Shown piece after piece: positions 1 to 8,383 of a stretch of DNA of 64,000 nt; the first letter of the stretch is position 1, and each line of letters opens with the position of its first letter. A model generated the notes under the pieces. That model did no database searches. It worked only from the letters and a program-made list of their open reading frames with translations, and was not told the origin of the DNA. The stretch is from Chloroflexota bacterium (GTDB taxonomy: Bacteria; Chloroflexota; Dehalococcoidia; JACPQD01): assembly GCA_016190665.1 (NCBI GenBank), contig JACPQD010000002.1:1-64000 (forward strand). Reading direction: 5' to 3'. Made by a program: the position numbers and the translations under genes.

Positions 1-108
1 TTCTTCTGACCGACGACCGCCCCACCAGGAGGCCAAAAACGACCCCGTCTTGCCACCACAACCCGACTGCGCCAGATTACTCACGGATTTGGGCTTGAGT
101 ACACCAAC

Positions 109-138
109 TTGACACCCTGGCCGGAAATGGGCTAGAAT
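109..138 (+). promoter_or_regulatory. sigma70-type promoter of tRNA-Phe
   Basis: TTGACA at 109-114 and TAGAAT at 133-138 are separated by 18 bases. The -10 box ends 10 bases before the first base of the tRNA, as expected for a tRNA gene with a very short leader. Confidence 0.75.
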
Positions 139-148
139 GCCTCTTGCT

Positions 149-221
<73 letters not shown>

Positions 222-244
222 CACCATTATTTAACTTCAATAAT

Positions 245-284
245 GGCCCCGTTCTCAGAGATTTCGAGGACGGGGTCTTATTTT
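245..284 (+). terminator. intrinsic terminator after tRNA-Phe
   Basis: The arms GCCCCGTTCTC and GAGGACGGGGT pair with one G-T wobble around a short loop. A T-rich run (TTATTTT) follows directly. It sits 24 bases after the tRNA and insulates it from the phosphofructokinase gene. Confidence 0.8.
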
Positions 285-383
285 GACAACAGAACATCCC
301 ACGTATGCTGCTGTCCCGCCCCCCCCAGCTAACCCGTTCAACGGAAGACTGGCCCGTCCCGTTCGCCCGGCCGTTGAAGGACT

Positions 384-412
384 CTGGACAAAGAACGAAG
401 GCAGAGTATAAT
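384..412 (+). promoter_or_regulatory. probable promoter of the phosphofructokinase gene
   Basis: A perfect TATAAT at 407-412 lies 17 bases after CTGGAC (384-389), which is a moderate -35 match. It would give a leader of about 90 bases before the GTG start at 506. Confidence 0.5.
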
Positions 413-505
413 GGGCTTAATCGAGACGGTGGAGCATCCGCTTGGGAAAGCGTCTCGAGTGCAGGCATGTGCGGATTCCGCAGACTAGCCGGGGAGGTCA
501 CGACA

Positions 506-1549
506 GTGGAAGGTCACAAGAGAATCGGTGTTATGACCGGAGGAGGCGACTGCCCTGGGCTCAATGCGGCGATCAGGGCGACAGCAAAGACGGCGATCCT
601 GGCGAGCTACGAGGTGATCGGTATCCGAGACGGCTGGCAGGGCCTGATCGACCATGACAACCTGATCCTCGACCAGGCCAGGACATCGGAAATCCTCGAC
701 CGGGGCGGCACGATTCTGGGGACGTCAAGGTTCAGCCCTCTTAAGGTCGAAGGCGCGCCCGAACAAGTCTTGAGGGCTTTTGCTGACCTGGGGTTATCTG
801 GTCTGGTGGTGCTGGGAGGCAACGGAACTCTGAGCGTGGCGAGCAAGATGTTTGATATGGGTCTGCCGGTCGTAGGGATACCCAAGACGATCGACAACGA
901 TGTGGCGGAGACCGAATTTGCCATAGGATTTCAAACGGCTGTGCAGATCGCCACCGACGCTCTGGATAGGCTTCGTTCGACGGCTGAAAGCCACCACCGC
1001 GTGATGCTTCTTGAGGTGATGGGGCGCGACGCCGGGTGGATCGCGGTCTATGCCGGCATGGCCAGTGGGGCGGACGCGATCCTGATACCTGAGATTCCTG
1101 TGGACGAAGACAGGATGGAGAAAATCTGCGAAATGGTGGGGACAAGAAGCGGAAAGGGCAAGAAATACAGTATCGTGGTGGTGGCCGAGGGGGCCAGGCT
1201 GACCGGCTTCACCTCATCAGCCATGAACGTGGATTGCGCCGGGGGTCAGCCAAGCGCTCATAGGATCGGAGAGGTCGTCGCACAGATGGTTCAGGAGCGG
1301 ACAGGCGTTGAAACGAGACACTCCTCCCTGGACTATATCCAGAGGGGCGGCTCTCCAACAGCCTACGATCGAAACCTGGCCACGGCTTTTGGCGCCAGAG
1401 CAACGGAGCTTGTCCGGAAGAGGGACTTCGGCAAGATGGTCGCCCTCAAAGGGAACGGGGTCGTGACTGTTCCTCTCGGACAGATCGCAGACAGAATAAG
1501 GACCGTCGACCGGGACATGTACGATCTGGCAGCGAAGTTCTTCAGCTAG
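506..1549 (+). CDS. pfkA: 6-phosphofructokinase, ATP-type signature in the PPi-PFK-like subfamily
   Basis: 347 residues. It phosphorylates fructose 6-phosphate in glycolysis. Visible motifs are GGGDCPGLNA near the N-terminus (phosphoryl-donor loop), GGNGTL, PKTIDND (catalytic Asp) and MGRDAGW (sugar-phosphate binding). At the two donor-selectivity positions (E. coli numbering 104 and 124) it has Gly in GGNGT and Lys in PKTIDND. From what is known of the family, Asp plus Lys marks PPi enzymes, while Gly plus Lys occurs in ATP-using actinobacterial enzymes, so ATP use is inferred. The frame is open back to 305. The GTG at 506 is chosen because GGAGG lies 8 bases before it and the conserved domain begins immediately after. 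Confidence 0.93.
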   Translation: MEGHKRIGVMTGGGDCPGLNAAIRATAKTAILASYEVIGIRDGWQGLIDHDNLILDQARTSEILDRGGTILGTSRFSPLKVEGAPEQVLRAFADLGLSGLVVLGGNGTLSVASKMFDMGLPVVGIPKTIDNDVAETEFAIGFQTAVQIATDALDRLRSTAESHHRVMLLEVMGRDAGWIAVYAGMASGADAILIPEIPVDEDRMEKICEMVGTRSGKGKKYSIVVVAEGARLTGFTSSAMNVDCAGGQPSAHRIGEVVAQMVQERTGVETRHSSLDYIQRGGSPTAYDRNLATAFGARATELVRKRDFGKMVALKGNGVVTVPLGQIADRIRTVDRDMYDLAAKFFS

Positions 1550-1577
1550 TGTCTAGTTGCGCAGAAGAGCGCAAGTT

Positions 1578-1661
1578 TCCTCTCCCCTCCGCGGGAGAGG
1601 ACTAAGGTGAGGGGGCTTTCCGGTTTCACCCTCACCCTACCCTCTCCCGTCGAGGGAGAGG
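1578..1661. repeat. palindromic GGGAGAGG/GTGAGGG intergenic repeat, copy 1
   Basis: A double hairpin element built from CCTCTCCC, GGGAGAGG, GTGAGGG and CCCTCACCCTACCC words in inverted order. Related elements lie at 8220-8256 and 32062-32133. Here it follows the phosphofructokinase stop by about 30 bases and could also serve as a transcription stop. No coding capacity is seen. Confidence 0.7.
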
Positions 1662-1772
1662 AACGCTAAAGAACCGGCGTTCGGCCCGAAAACATGTTAC
1701 GCCTACTTCTACAACTTGGTACTAGGCGGTGGTCCTGCCTCTTGGTGTACAATGGCCGCATGCGTCCCCCAC

Positions 1773-1904
1773 TCAGAGGTTTTGAAGGACATTCACACCA
1801 GAGGCGCAGAGTCGGCCTGATCCTCTCGGAAACCGTTGGCGATGCGTTTGATGCGCTTCCATTGCGGCCCCGACGATTTGCTCTGTGCGCTCATTGATTT
1901 CCAT
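1773..1904 (-). pseudogene. N-terminal relic of a GxxExxY family gene
   Basis: Read on the minus strand from the ATG at 1904, the first 16 or so residues (MEINERTEQIVGAAMEAH) match the conserved opening of the small GxxExxY family. In the intact family this continues into a GPGLLESAYE-type segment; here the sequence changes to unrelated residues and stops after 43 codons. The flanks contain TGTGTCTCTGCGGT-type words often found beside this gene family. This is a weak, motif-only assignment. Confidence 0.3.
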
Positions 1905-2014
1905 CTCCGGGCACTCTGTGTCTCTGCGGTAACCAGTTTCAAGGATATGGGCGATGTCCTTTCATGTATCCGGCAGCGTTCCGCGGCCTGCTGAGGCTTA
2001 GAAGGGCAACTGAC

Positions 2015-3205
2015 ATGGATTTCGACCTCACCGAAGAGCAGAAGATGATTGCCGGCTCGGCAAGGCAAGTAGCGAAGGATTTCCCGCCTGTCTATTGGAG
2101 GGAGAAAGACGCGCGAGAGGTATTCGCCGAGGAGTTCTATCGGGCGCTAAGCCGCATCGGGTTCACCGGTCTGATAATCCCCGAGAAGTACGGCGGGTCC
2201 GGCAAGGGGTTGACCGAGCTCCTCATCGCGATGGAGGAACTGGCGGCCAACGGATGCGGGCTCGGTGGCGCCTGGTACCTCATACTGACCGAGGTCTTCG
2301 GGGCGTTGACTATTCTACGCCACGGGACTGAGGCGCAGCGGGCCAAATACCTGCCCGGAATAGTCTCGGGCGATATCGAATTCTGTATGGCCTTGACTGA
2401 GCCGGACGCCGGCAGCAATACCTTCGACACCAGGACGACGGCTTCGAAGGTCGCGGGCGGATGGCTGATAAATGGCGCCAAAACCTTCATCAGCGGGGCC
2501 GATCGCGCCAAAGGAATGCTGACCGTTGCCCGAACGACCGGCAAAGAAAGGGATGCCGGGAAGACGCCTGCACTCAGCCTCTTCCTCGCCGACTTGCCCA
2601 GTCCGTCCGTTACGGTGACCCCTATTGCCAAGCACGGCGTGAACTATTCCCACTCGTGCGATGTCGAGATCAACGATCTGGCGCTGCCGGGGGATGCTTT
2701 GCTGCCCCCGGAGAATGAAGGCTGGCGCTCCCTGCTGGATACGTTGAACGCGGAGAGAATGAGCTTTGCGGCTGCGGCCATCGGCACGGCGCGGCTGGCC
2801 ATGAGCGGCGCCATCGAATACTCGAAAGGCCGGAAGGTTTTCGGAGACGCCCCCATCGGGAGCTACCAGGGATTGCAGTTCCCCCTGGCGGAAGCCTACG
2901 CGGGCATGGAAGCGGCCCGGCTTCTGAATCTCCAGGCCGCCACCCTCTTCGACAGTGGGGCCAGCGCCGCGGAGGTCGGCGCGACAGCCAATCTGGCCAA
3001 AGTGACGGCCATCCAGAGCAGTCACAAAGCTGTCTACTGGTCGATGCAGGTTTTCGGCGGTTTGGGCTATGCTCGAGACGCGGACGTGGAAAGATGGTGG
3101 CGGGAGATAAACCTGCTCCGACTCGCCCCGATAACGCAGCAACTGGCCCTGGGCTACATCGGCGAACACGTTATGGGAATGCCGAAGTCCTACGGCCGTG
3201 ATTGA
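2015..3205 (+). CDS. acyl-CoA dehydrogenase family flavoprotein
   Basis: 396 residues, the usual length of the family, which oxidises acyl-CoA thioesters at C2-C3 using FAD and an electron-transferring flavoprotein. It begins MDFDLTEEQ. It carries an ALTEPDAGSN motif (family signature 1, with N where D is usual), then QVFGGLGYARD (signature 2) near the C-terminus. The usual YEGT segment holding the catalytic Glu of short and medium-chain enzymes is replaced by LAPIT, so the catalytic base must lie elsewhere or the reaction differs. The ATG at 2015 is preferred over the upstream start at 1964, whose extra residues look non-coding. An MFS gene follows after 48 bases and is probably co-transcribed. 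Confidence 0.9.
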   Translation: MDFDLTEEQKMIAGSARQVAKDFPPVYWREKDAREVFAEEFYRALSRIGFTGLIIPEKYGGSGKGLTELLIAMEELAANGCGLGGAWYLILTEVFGALTILRHGTEAQRAKYLPGIVSGDIEFCMALTEPDAGSNTFDTRTTASKVAGGWLINGAKTFISGADRAKGMLTVARTTGKERDAGKTPALSLFLADLPSPSVTVTPIAKHGVNYSHSCDVEINDLALPGDALLPPENEGWRSLLDTLNAERMSFAAAAIGTARLAMSGAIEYSKGRKVFGDAPIGSYQGLQFPLAEAYAGMEAARLLNLQAATLFDSGASAAEVGATANLAKVTAIQSSHKAVYWSMQVFGGLGYARDADVERWWREINLLRLAPITQQLALGYIGEHVMGMPKSYGRD

Positions 3206-3253
3206 TTCCCATTCCTTCGCTGGTTGGAGTCGTTCTGACCGCCTGAAAGGAAC

Positions 3254-4564
3254 TTGATCACGAAGAGCGTAGCTGAATTAAGGGGCGCCAGCATCTTCTA
3301 CGGCTGGTGGATTCTCATGGCCTCCATGGCCATCACCGCCTATGGCTCCGGGGTCTTTCAGTACGCCTTCGGGATCTTCTTCAAGCCCATAAGCGGCGAG
3401 TTCGGCTGGAGCCGGGCGGCTACGGCGGGGGCCTTTTCCATGTCCAACCTGGAGGGCGGTATCGAAGGAGTGGTCGTCGGGCCGCTCATCGACCGGCTGG
3501 GTCCCAGGAAGGTGATCGTGGCGGGCACAATACTCATGAGTCTCGGACTCCTGCTGCTCAGCCGGATCGATTCCCTCCTCGCTTTCTATGTCGCCTACGT
3601 GCTTCTCATGGGGATTGGCTACAATGCGGCTTTCCATGACGCCACCATCGCCGCGGTGGCTAACTGGTTTGTGCGCAAGCGGACTCTGGCCCTGGGGGTG
3701 CTCACCTGCGCCTTCGGCCTGGGCGGAACGATCATGGCGCCCATTACGGCCTGGCTCCTGGGCCAGCTTGGCTGGCGTACCACCGCCGCGGTACTGGGCA
3801 TAGGCATAGCTGCCGTCTGCCTTCCGTTAGCCATGGTCGTCAGGCATAAGCCGGAGCGCTACGGCCGCCTGCCCGATGGCGACCCATCCGTCCCTGTTGA
3901 TAGTCTCGCCGGGCCGGCCCTGGCTCGGCAGTCAGTAACCGGGGAGCGCGACTTCACCGTCCGGGAGGCCATGCGCACCATCGTATTCTGGCAACTGGCG
4001 GTGGGCTTCGGGTTGCGAACGTTTGGAGCGGGCTCGGTCATCGTCCATCAGGTGCCGCTGCTCACCGACAACGGCATCGATCCCCAGGTGGCGGGCGTTA
4101 GCATGGGCCTCTTAGGCTTCATGAGCCTGCCGGGGCGCCTGATCTTCGGCTACCTGGGGGACAGGCTGCCCAAGAGGTTCCTTCTGACGACGACCTATGT
4201 GATTCAGGCGGCCAGTCTTTTCGTCCTGCTCACCGCCACCACTATGGAACAGGTCTACGCCTTCACCTTCATTTACGGTCTGGGATGGGGCGCGTCGCCG
4301 CTGATGATGTCCATAAGGGGAGAATACTTCGGCAGGAAGAACTATGCCACCATCGCGGGGTTTCAGCAGGCGATAATCATGATTGGCGGCGTCAGCGGGC
4401 CAGTCCTGGTAGGCTGGATCTTCGATATCAGCGGCAGCTACCAATGGGCCATCAGCATCTGCGCCGCCGCCATGCTGGCGGGAGGGCTGCTGCACTTCTT
4501 CGCCAGGCCCCCCAAGCCACCCCGGCTTGTGGGGGCGGCCGGCGAAGGACATCACCACTCTTAG
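3254..4564 (+). CDS. MFS transporter, oxalate/formate antiporter or monocarboxylate-like
   Basis: 436 residues with about 12 hydrophobic segments. The opening FYGWWILMASM, then FGWSRA and the D-R-x-G-x-R/K loop (IDRLGPRKV), are typical of the OFA/MCT branch that moves organic anions. The start is a TTG with GAAAGGA just upstream; the spacing is short. It lies 48 bases after the acyl-CoA dehydrogenase, so its substrate may be a carboxylic acid fed to that enzyme, which is an inference. The C-terminal tail is short and ends before a GC-rich spacer. Confidence 0.85.
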   Translation: MITKSVAELRGASIFYGWWILMASMAITAYGSGVFQYAFGIFFKPISGEFGWSRAATAGAFSMSNLEGGIEGVVVGPLIDRLGPRKVIVAGTILMSLGLLLLSRIDSLLAFYVAYVLLMGIGYNAAFHDATIAAVANWFVRKRTLALGVLTCAFGLGGTIMAPITAWLLGQLGWRTTAAVLGIGIAAVCLPLAMVVRHKPERYGRLPDGDPSVPVDSLAGPALARQSVTGERDFTVREAMRTIVFWQLAVGFGLRTFGAGSVIVHQVPLLTDNGIDPQVAGVSMGLLGFMSLPGRLIFGYLGDRLPKRFLLTTTYVIQAASLFVLLTATTMEQVYAFTFIYGLGWGASPLMMSIRGEYFGRKNYATIAGFQQAIIMIGGVSGPVLVGWIFDISGSYQWAISICAAAMLAGGLLHFFARPPKPPRLVGAAGEGHHHS

Positions 4565-4800
4565 ACGCGGGCGCGGCGCGCGCGCCGGAGGATGCAACGA
4601 CGCAACGCGACGACGAAAGGTCGCTATCCTTGTCAAGCGCCTGAGACGCACAATTGGCATCGAAAACTTATATACGTATAACGTAACTAATCACCAATCC
4701 AGTATACGAAATATCGCGACGTCAATAAGTGGAATACTCATGCTAGCAATGTGAATCCTGGTGGACTGTCGGGTTGCTTAAAAAATGGGTCCAGGGGGTC
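4565..4800. other. AT-rich spacer of atypical composition
   Basis: After a short GC-rich stretch the sequence at about 4650-4770 becomes clearly richer in A and T than its neighbours and includes a TATACGTATA palindrome. I see no gene. With the transposase relic at 5206-5782 it suggests an insertion-scarred region. Confidence 0.5.
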
Positions 4801-4829
4801 TTGACAAGCGAAGGCCGATGTGTTATTAA
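4801..4829 (+). promoter_or_regulatory. strong sigma70-type promoter of an orphan transcript
   Basis: TTGACA at 4801-4806 and TATTAA at 4824-4829 are separated by exactly 17 bases. Transcription would start near 4836, inside a region that has no recognisable protein gene but ends in a clear terminator at 5082-5117. Confidence 0.7.
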
Positions 4830-4835
4830 TACTAT

Positions 4836-5117
4836 AGAAAGCCGAGATATGAACCGATTCCGAACAGGAGGTGGTGACTATGAGGCTTCAAGCAGTACTG
4901 GGGGTGTGGCAAGTAGACATACCTGGCCCTACCGCAAGGTGGGGCGGACGAAAGTCGAGGCCCAACTCAGGCTAGGCAAGACCGGCCCGTGGAGCGAAGG
5001 TTCCCGATGCAGTCGGGACTGCTCCCTTCGATGCTAGACATCGAGATTAGGGTTGGGTTTGGACTCGACAAAGGATTCATGGTGGAGGGCGCTCGCGAGA
5101 GCGGCCTCCACTTTTTA
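4836..5117 (+). ncRNA. candidate structured non-coding RNA, class unknown
   Basis: About 280 bases between a strong promoter and an intrinsic terminator. Pairings read by eye are as follows. (1) A 7-bp hairpin CCCTACC/GGTGGGG (4927-4933/4938-4944) is capped by a GCAA tetraloop. (2) A long-range stem pairs GTCGAG (4954-4959) with CTCGAC (5064-5069) and continues as CCCAAC (4961-4966) with GTTGGG (5052-5057). (3) Inside it, GGAGC/GCTCC (4991-4995/5021-5025) stacks outside CCCGA/TCGGG (5003-5007/5013-5017), with a competing CGAAGG/CCTTCG pairing (4995-5000/5025-5030). (4) CGATG/CATCG (5029-5033/5039-5043) forms another hairpin. A 31-codon ORF (4880-4975) with GGAGG 8 bases upstream overlaps it and could be a leader peptide. 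It does not match RNase P, tmRNA, SRP, 6S or the common riboswitch cores that I know. Confidence 0.45.
5082..5117 (+). terminator. intrinsic terminator of the orphan transcript
   Basis: GTGGAGG and CCTCCAC pair as the base of a stem that continues with CGCTC/GAGCG around a GCGA loop. TTTTTA follows immediately. Confidence 0.85.
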
Positions 5118-5205
5118 TAGCACTCGGGCGGGGCACCTCCGGCCTTCCTTGCCAGTCCTCGGTCCAGCCGCCGGAACTGCGACAAAACCCAACTTGTTCA
5201 GTTGC

Positions 5206-5782
5206 CATAATCCTCAAGAAGCGGCCAAGGATGCCGCGGATAGGACGGCCATACTGGCGGCTCTGGAGGATCAGCTGAGGAATGGGGCTAAGCAGTTAGT
5301 GGGCAATAGAGGCTACCGGCGGTATCTGCGGGCAGAGAAGGGCAGCTTCAGTATCGACGCGAAGAAAGTGGACGATGAAGCCCGTTACGACGGGAAGTTC
5401 GTGCTGAGCACCAACACCAGCCTGCCGGCTGCTGAAGTAGCCGTCCAGTACAAGCGGCTCCTGCTGGTCGAGCAGTTCTTCCGGGCGGCCAAGTCCTTGC
5501 TTGAGACCAGGCGCATCTTCCCTCAGCGGGACGCCACCATCCGGGGGCATGTCTTCTGTTCCTTCCTGGCCTTGATCCTCTTCGATGAGATAGAGAGGCG
5601 AGTTCACGCCAAGGGTTAGGCGCTGGAGTGGGATGCCCTCCGCCAGATCTCGAGGCCCTGGCGGAGGTAGAAGTGTGAGACGGTGACCAGCGCTATCTCC
5701 TGCGGACAACCCTACTGGGAGTAGCGGGTAAAGTCCTGCAAGCAGCAGGAGTGGCCATCCCTCCGCCACTCACTCCTCTACT
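5206..5782 (+). pseudogene. decayed IS4/IS1634-type DDE transposase, C-terminal part
   Basis: The frame from about 5206 to 5619 reads as the end of a DDE transposase: AAKDAADRTAIL, RYDGKFVLSTNTSL, then YKRLLLVEQFFRAAKSLL, which holds the last catalytic Glu and Lys of the Y-R-E-K region, and RGHVFCSFLALIL. After the TAG at 5617 the family sequence resumes with LEWDALRQ, then a one-base shift (DLEALAEVEV), a TGA, and then QRYLLRTTLLGVAGKVLQAA up to about 5780. It therefore has at least two stops and one frameshift and lacks the N-terminal two thirds. No terminal inverted repeats were found. The element is inactive. Confidence 0.8.
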
Positions 5783-5790
5783 CTACTTGC

Positions 5791-7113
5791 CTATCCGGTG
5801 ACGCCACGTCCCGCTTCCGCCACCATCGCCGCCATCAACCTGCCGTGGCGGACGCTGATGTTCATCGAGCGGTCCTCCGGGTAGCTTTGAGTGGTGTTGG
5901 CCAGGTAGAGGCCGGCGATGGGCGTGGCGTGGGGGGGCACCTTGCTCGAATAATGGGTGGTCACGATGGGCTGGCCGGCTTCTTCGCGGTAGAGCAGGGC
6001 GTCTTCCAGCCAGTCTGGATTGAAGTTGGGATTGATCTTCTTAAGATGGGGCAGGTAGAAGGCGAGCAGATGGTCTTTGGACATCTGGTATGTCGGGCTG
6101 TCCTTCGAGAGATAGTTGGAGAGATAGACAATCCGCTTGCCCCCGTAGTTGGAGGCGTCGATGAGGTTCGTCTGCTCCACGGCCAGGGGGAAGGGGATCG
6201 TGGGGTCGCTGACGTTCAGCCAGTAGATGGGCGAGAGCTGCTGCTTCAGGACAAGCGTCATGCAGAGGGCAGCCTGGTAGCGTGCCAGACGCAGGCGCGC
6301 TGCGTAGTCGCCCGTGAGTTCCGGAACGAGCTTCAGCAAGATCGGGGATGACACCGTGGCTATTACGGCGTCGAAGGGGTCGGCCTGGCTGTCGGCGCCG
6401 GATTGCAGGCCGGTCACCCGGCCATTCTCCACCACGACGCGGCTGACGGGGCGCCCGGTCCGGATGACGCCGCCGACGGATTGGATGCGTTGCGCCAGGC
6501 CGTCGGCTATTCTGCCGAAGGACCCCGACAGGTAGCCCAGCTTCTCCTTCTGCATACCTTTCCCGCGCGACGCGAAGCGCTGGTGCACCTTGCCCCAGTA
6601 CCAGACCATGCCGACCTCGTCGGCGGTATCGCCGAACTTGCCCTTGAGGAGCGGACCCCACACATTCTCGTAGTTGCTCCGGCCGGCGTATTTGATGATC
6701 CACTCCTTCGCCGTGACGTGCTCCAGCTTGCGCCAGTCGGTATAGCGCTGGAGGTAGATCCCCACCAGGCCGAGGCGAACGCGATCGATGAAACCTATCG
6801 GGCTGAAGCTCAGGAGGTCCAGGGCGGTCACGAAGGGATGGATTTTGTTGCCCACGCAGAAGGCCACCGTCGACTCCAGCCACTGCATGTCCTTGGTCAG
6901 CTCCAGCTCATCCATAAGGCTGATGATATCCGCATCGTTGGTGAAGATGTGGTGGTAGTACCTCTCCACACGCCCACCGCCGACGGTCATCGTGCCGACC
7001 TGACCTCCCAGCTCCGGCCCGGCCTCAAAAACGGATACGGAGTGGCCGTTCTTGGTCAAGTCATACGCCGCGACCAGGCCGGTGAGGCCGCCGCCGATTA
7101 TGCCAACCTTCAA
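5791..7113 (-). CDS. FAD-dependent amine oxidase / protoporphyrinogen oxidase-like enzyme
   Basis: 440 residues. The N-terminus VGIIGGGLTGLVAAYDL is a Rossmann dinucleotide fold for FAD, followed by the FEAGPELGGQ segment; the C-terminal NTTQSYPEDRSMN resembles the second FAD-binding region of the amine oxidase superfamily. The true substrate is not evident; relatives act on isoprenoid or amine substrates. The start is TTG at 7113, with AGGAGG 7 bases upstream, and it overlaps the stop of the upstream membrane protein by four bases (TTGA). The two are translationally coupled and probably serve one envelope or lipid pathway. Confidence 0.85.
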   Translation of the reverse strand: MKVGIIGGGLTGLVAAYDLTKNGHSVSVFEAGPELGGQVGTMTVGGGRVERYYHHIFTNDADIISLMDELELTKDMQWLESTVAFCVGNKIHPFVTALDLLSFSPIGFIDRVRLGLVGIYLQRYTDWRKLEHVTAKEWIIKYAGRSNYENVWGPLLKGKFGDTADEVGMVWYWGKVHQRFASRGKGMQKEKLGYLSGSFGRIADGLAQRIQSVGGVIRTGRPVSRVVVENGRVTGLQSGADSQADPFDAVIATVSSPILLKLVPELTGDYAARLRLARYQAALCMTLVLKQQLSPIYWLNVSDPTIPFPLAVEQTNLIDASNYGGKRIVYLSNYLSKDSPTYQMSKDHLLAFYLPHLKKINPNFNPDWLEDALLYREEAGQPIVTTHYSSKVPPHATPIAGLYLANTTQSYPEDRSMNISVRHGRLMAAMVAEAGRGVTG

Positions 7114-8129
7114 CGCTTTTCCTCCTTGACAGTCGAAACGCCCGCAGCTACTGGCGAGGCTGGTTCACGACGCTGCACCACCTGGGCCAGCGTCAGGTTC
7201 TCCAGCCACAGGAAGACGAACCCCAGGATGATGACCGGGATCAAGAGGACGGCGAAATGCAGCACCAGGGCATAGGCGCCGGCCACGCCTGTATCGGCCC
7301 CGAAAAGCACGATGGTCTCTCGGGTGAGGAGCTCGAAGGGCCCTATCCCTCCGGGGGAAGACGGCAGGGTAATGGCCAGGTTGGCTGCCGCCGTCGCCAG
7401 CAACATCACGTGGTAAGGCAATTCCAGGTTGAAGGAGAAGCCGACGATCCAGAACGTGGCCGCCTCGACCAGCCATGACAGGCAGGAGAACAGGAAAGCG
7501 CCGATCAGGTATTTTGGGCTGCGCATCACCCGGAGACCACAGAGAAAGCTGGTAGCCAGTGTGCGCACCTTCTCGCCCCCTTTCCCCGGTACGAGGGCGC
7601 ACACTCTATCGGCCAGCGTCTCCGATGAAGCGACGACGAACAGTGCGATCAGGGCGCCGATGAATATGATGGCCATGGGCCGGGCGAAATCGCCGAGGAA
7701 CCCGGGAAGCGGCACAAAGAGCGATACCACCGCCATGAAGAAGAGCAGGGCCAGGCCGTCGAACATGCGCTCCACGGCTATGGTGCCTATTATCGCCGTC
7801 TTGGAGACCTTCTCCTTTTCCCCCAGGATGTACGCCCTGACCAGTTCCCCGATGCGGAGCGGGATGATGTCGTTGGCCATGTACCCGATGACCACTATGG
7901 GGTAGAGGCTCCGGGCGGAGATGGCTTTGATCGGGAGCAGCAGCAATCGCCAGCGAAGAGCGCGGAAGACTACGCCGACGAAATAGACCAGGATCGCGGG
8001 CAGGGCGAAGGCGTAGTTCGCCTCAAGGAATGCCTGCTGCATCCGGGACGTGTCAGTGCGATAGAAGAAGAGGCCCAGGAAACCGAGGCTGACCACCAGG
8101 CCAATCCAGAAGCGTCGACCGCGCAGCAA
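7110..8129 (-). CDS. UPF0104 / lysylphosphatidylglycerol-synthase-type membrane protein
   Basis: About 339 residues with 8 or so hydrophobic helices. It resembles the transmembrane domain of MprF and AglD (FRALRWRLLLLP, then SSPGGIGPFELLTRETIVLFG near the C-terminus, the most conserved motif). The soluble aminoacyl-transferase domain is absent, so a lipid-flippase or translocation role is more likely than lysine transfer. The TTG at 8129 is chosen as start because GGAGG lies 7 bases upstream; the open frame runs on to 8192 without another good ribosome site. It heads the two-gene unit with the FAD enzyme. Confidence 0.82.
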   Translation of the reverse strand: MLRGRRFWIGLVVSLGFLGLFFYRTDTSRMQQAFLEANYAFALPAILVYFVGVVFRALRWRLLLLPIKAISARSLYPIVVIGYMANDIIPLRIGELVRAYILGEKEKVSKTAIIGTIAVERMFDGLALLFFMAVVSLFVPLPGFLGDFARPMAIIFIGALIALFVVASSETLADRVCALVPGKGGEKVRTLATSFLCGLRVMRSPKYLIGAFLFSCLSWLVEAATFWIVGFSFNLELPYHVMLLATAAANLAITLPSSPGGIGPFELLTRETIVLFGADTGVAGAYALVLHFAVLLIPVIILGFVFLWLENLTLAQVVQRREPASPVAAGVSTVKEEKR

Positions 8130-8219
8130 ACAGGTACCTCCAGCGAATAGGGGACTGGAAGCCATTATAGCGGTCAGGCGCGGCGGTGGCAACTGGGGTG
8201 GGGCTGGGCCGCCTTATTT

Positions 8220-8256
8220 CCTCTCCCCTTCGTGGGAGAGGGTAGGGTGAGGGGGA
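8220..8256. repeat. palindromic GGGAGAGG/GTGAGGG intergenic repeat, copy 2
   Basis: CTCTCCCC and GGGAGAGG pair around TTCGT and are followed by GTAGGGTGAGGGGG. This is a half-length version of the element at 1578-1661. Confidence 0.65.
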
Positions 8257-8383
8257 CCTTCAACTTCGCTCAGGGCAAGCTCTGCGAAAGGCTCCTTGGA
8301 GAAAAGGACGATAGGGAACAGCAAGGACACCAAGGTGCAAGAATATCCGCCTGTACTCGTTATCGTCGCTCTCCTTGAAGTCG

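Noticed and set aside
305-505. Upstream extension of the phosphofructokinase frame
   Set aside because: It contains the promoter-like TATAAT and a residue pattern unlike the family; the GTG at 506 has GGAGG at ideal spacing and the conserved domain starts there.
4927-4944. T-box or other known riboswitch core
   Set aside because: The ACCGC word resembles part of a T-box, but the AGGGTGG-ACCGCG consensus, specifier stem and a downstream aminoacylation gene are all absent.
4774-5037. 87-residue open frame across the structured RNA
   Set aside because: No ribosome site at its start, odd composition, and the region is better explained by paired RNA stems.
6403-7275. Long plus-strand open frame of 290 residues
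   Set aside because: It is the antisense shadow of the FAD enzyme, a common effect of high GC; its sequence has no conserved motif.
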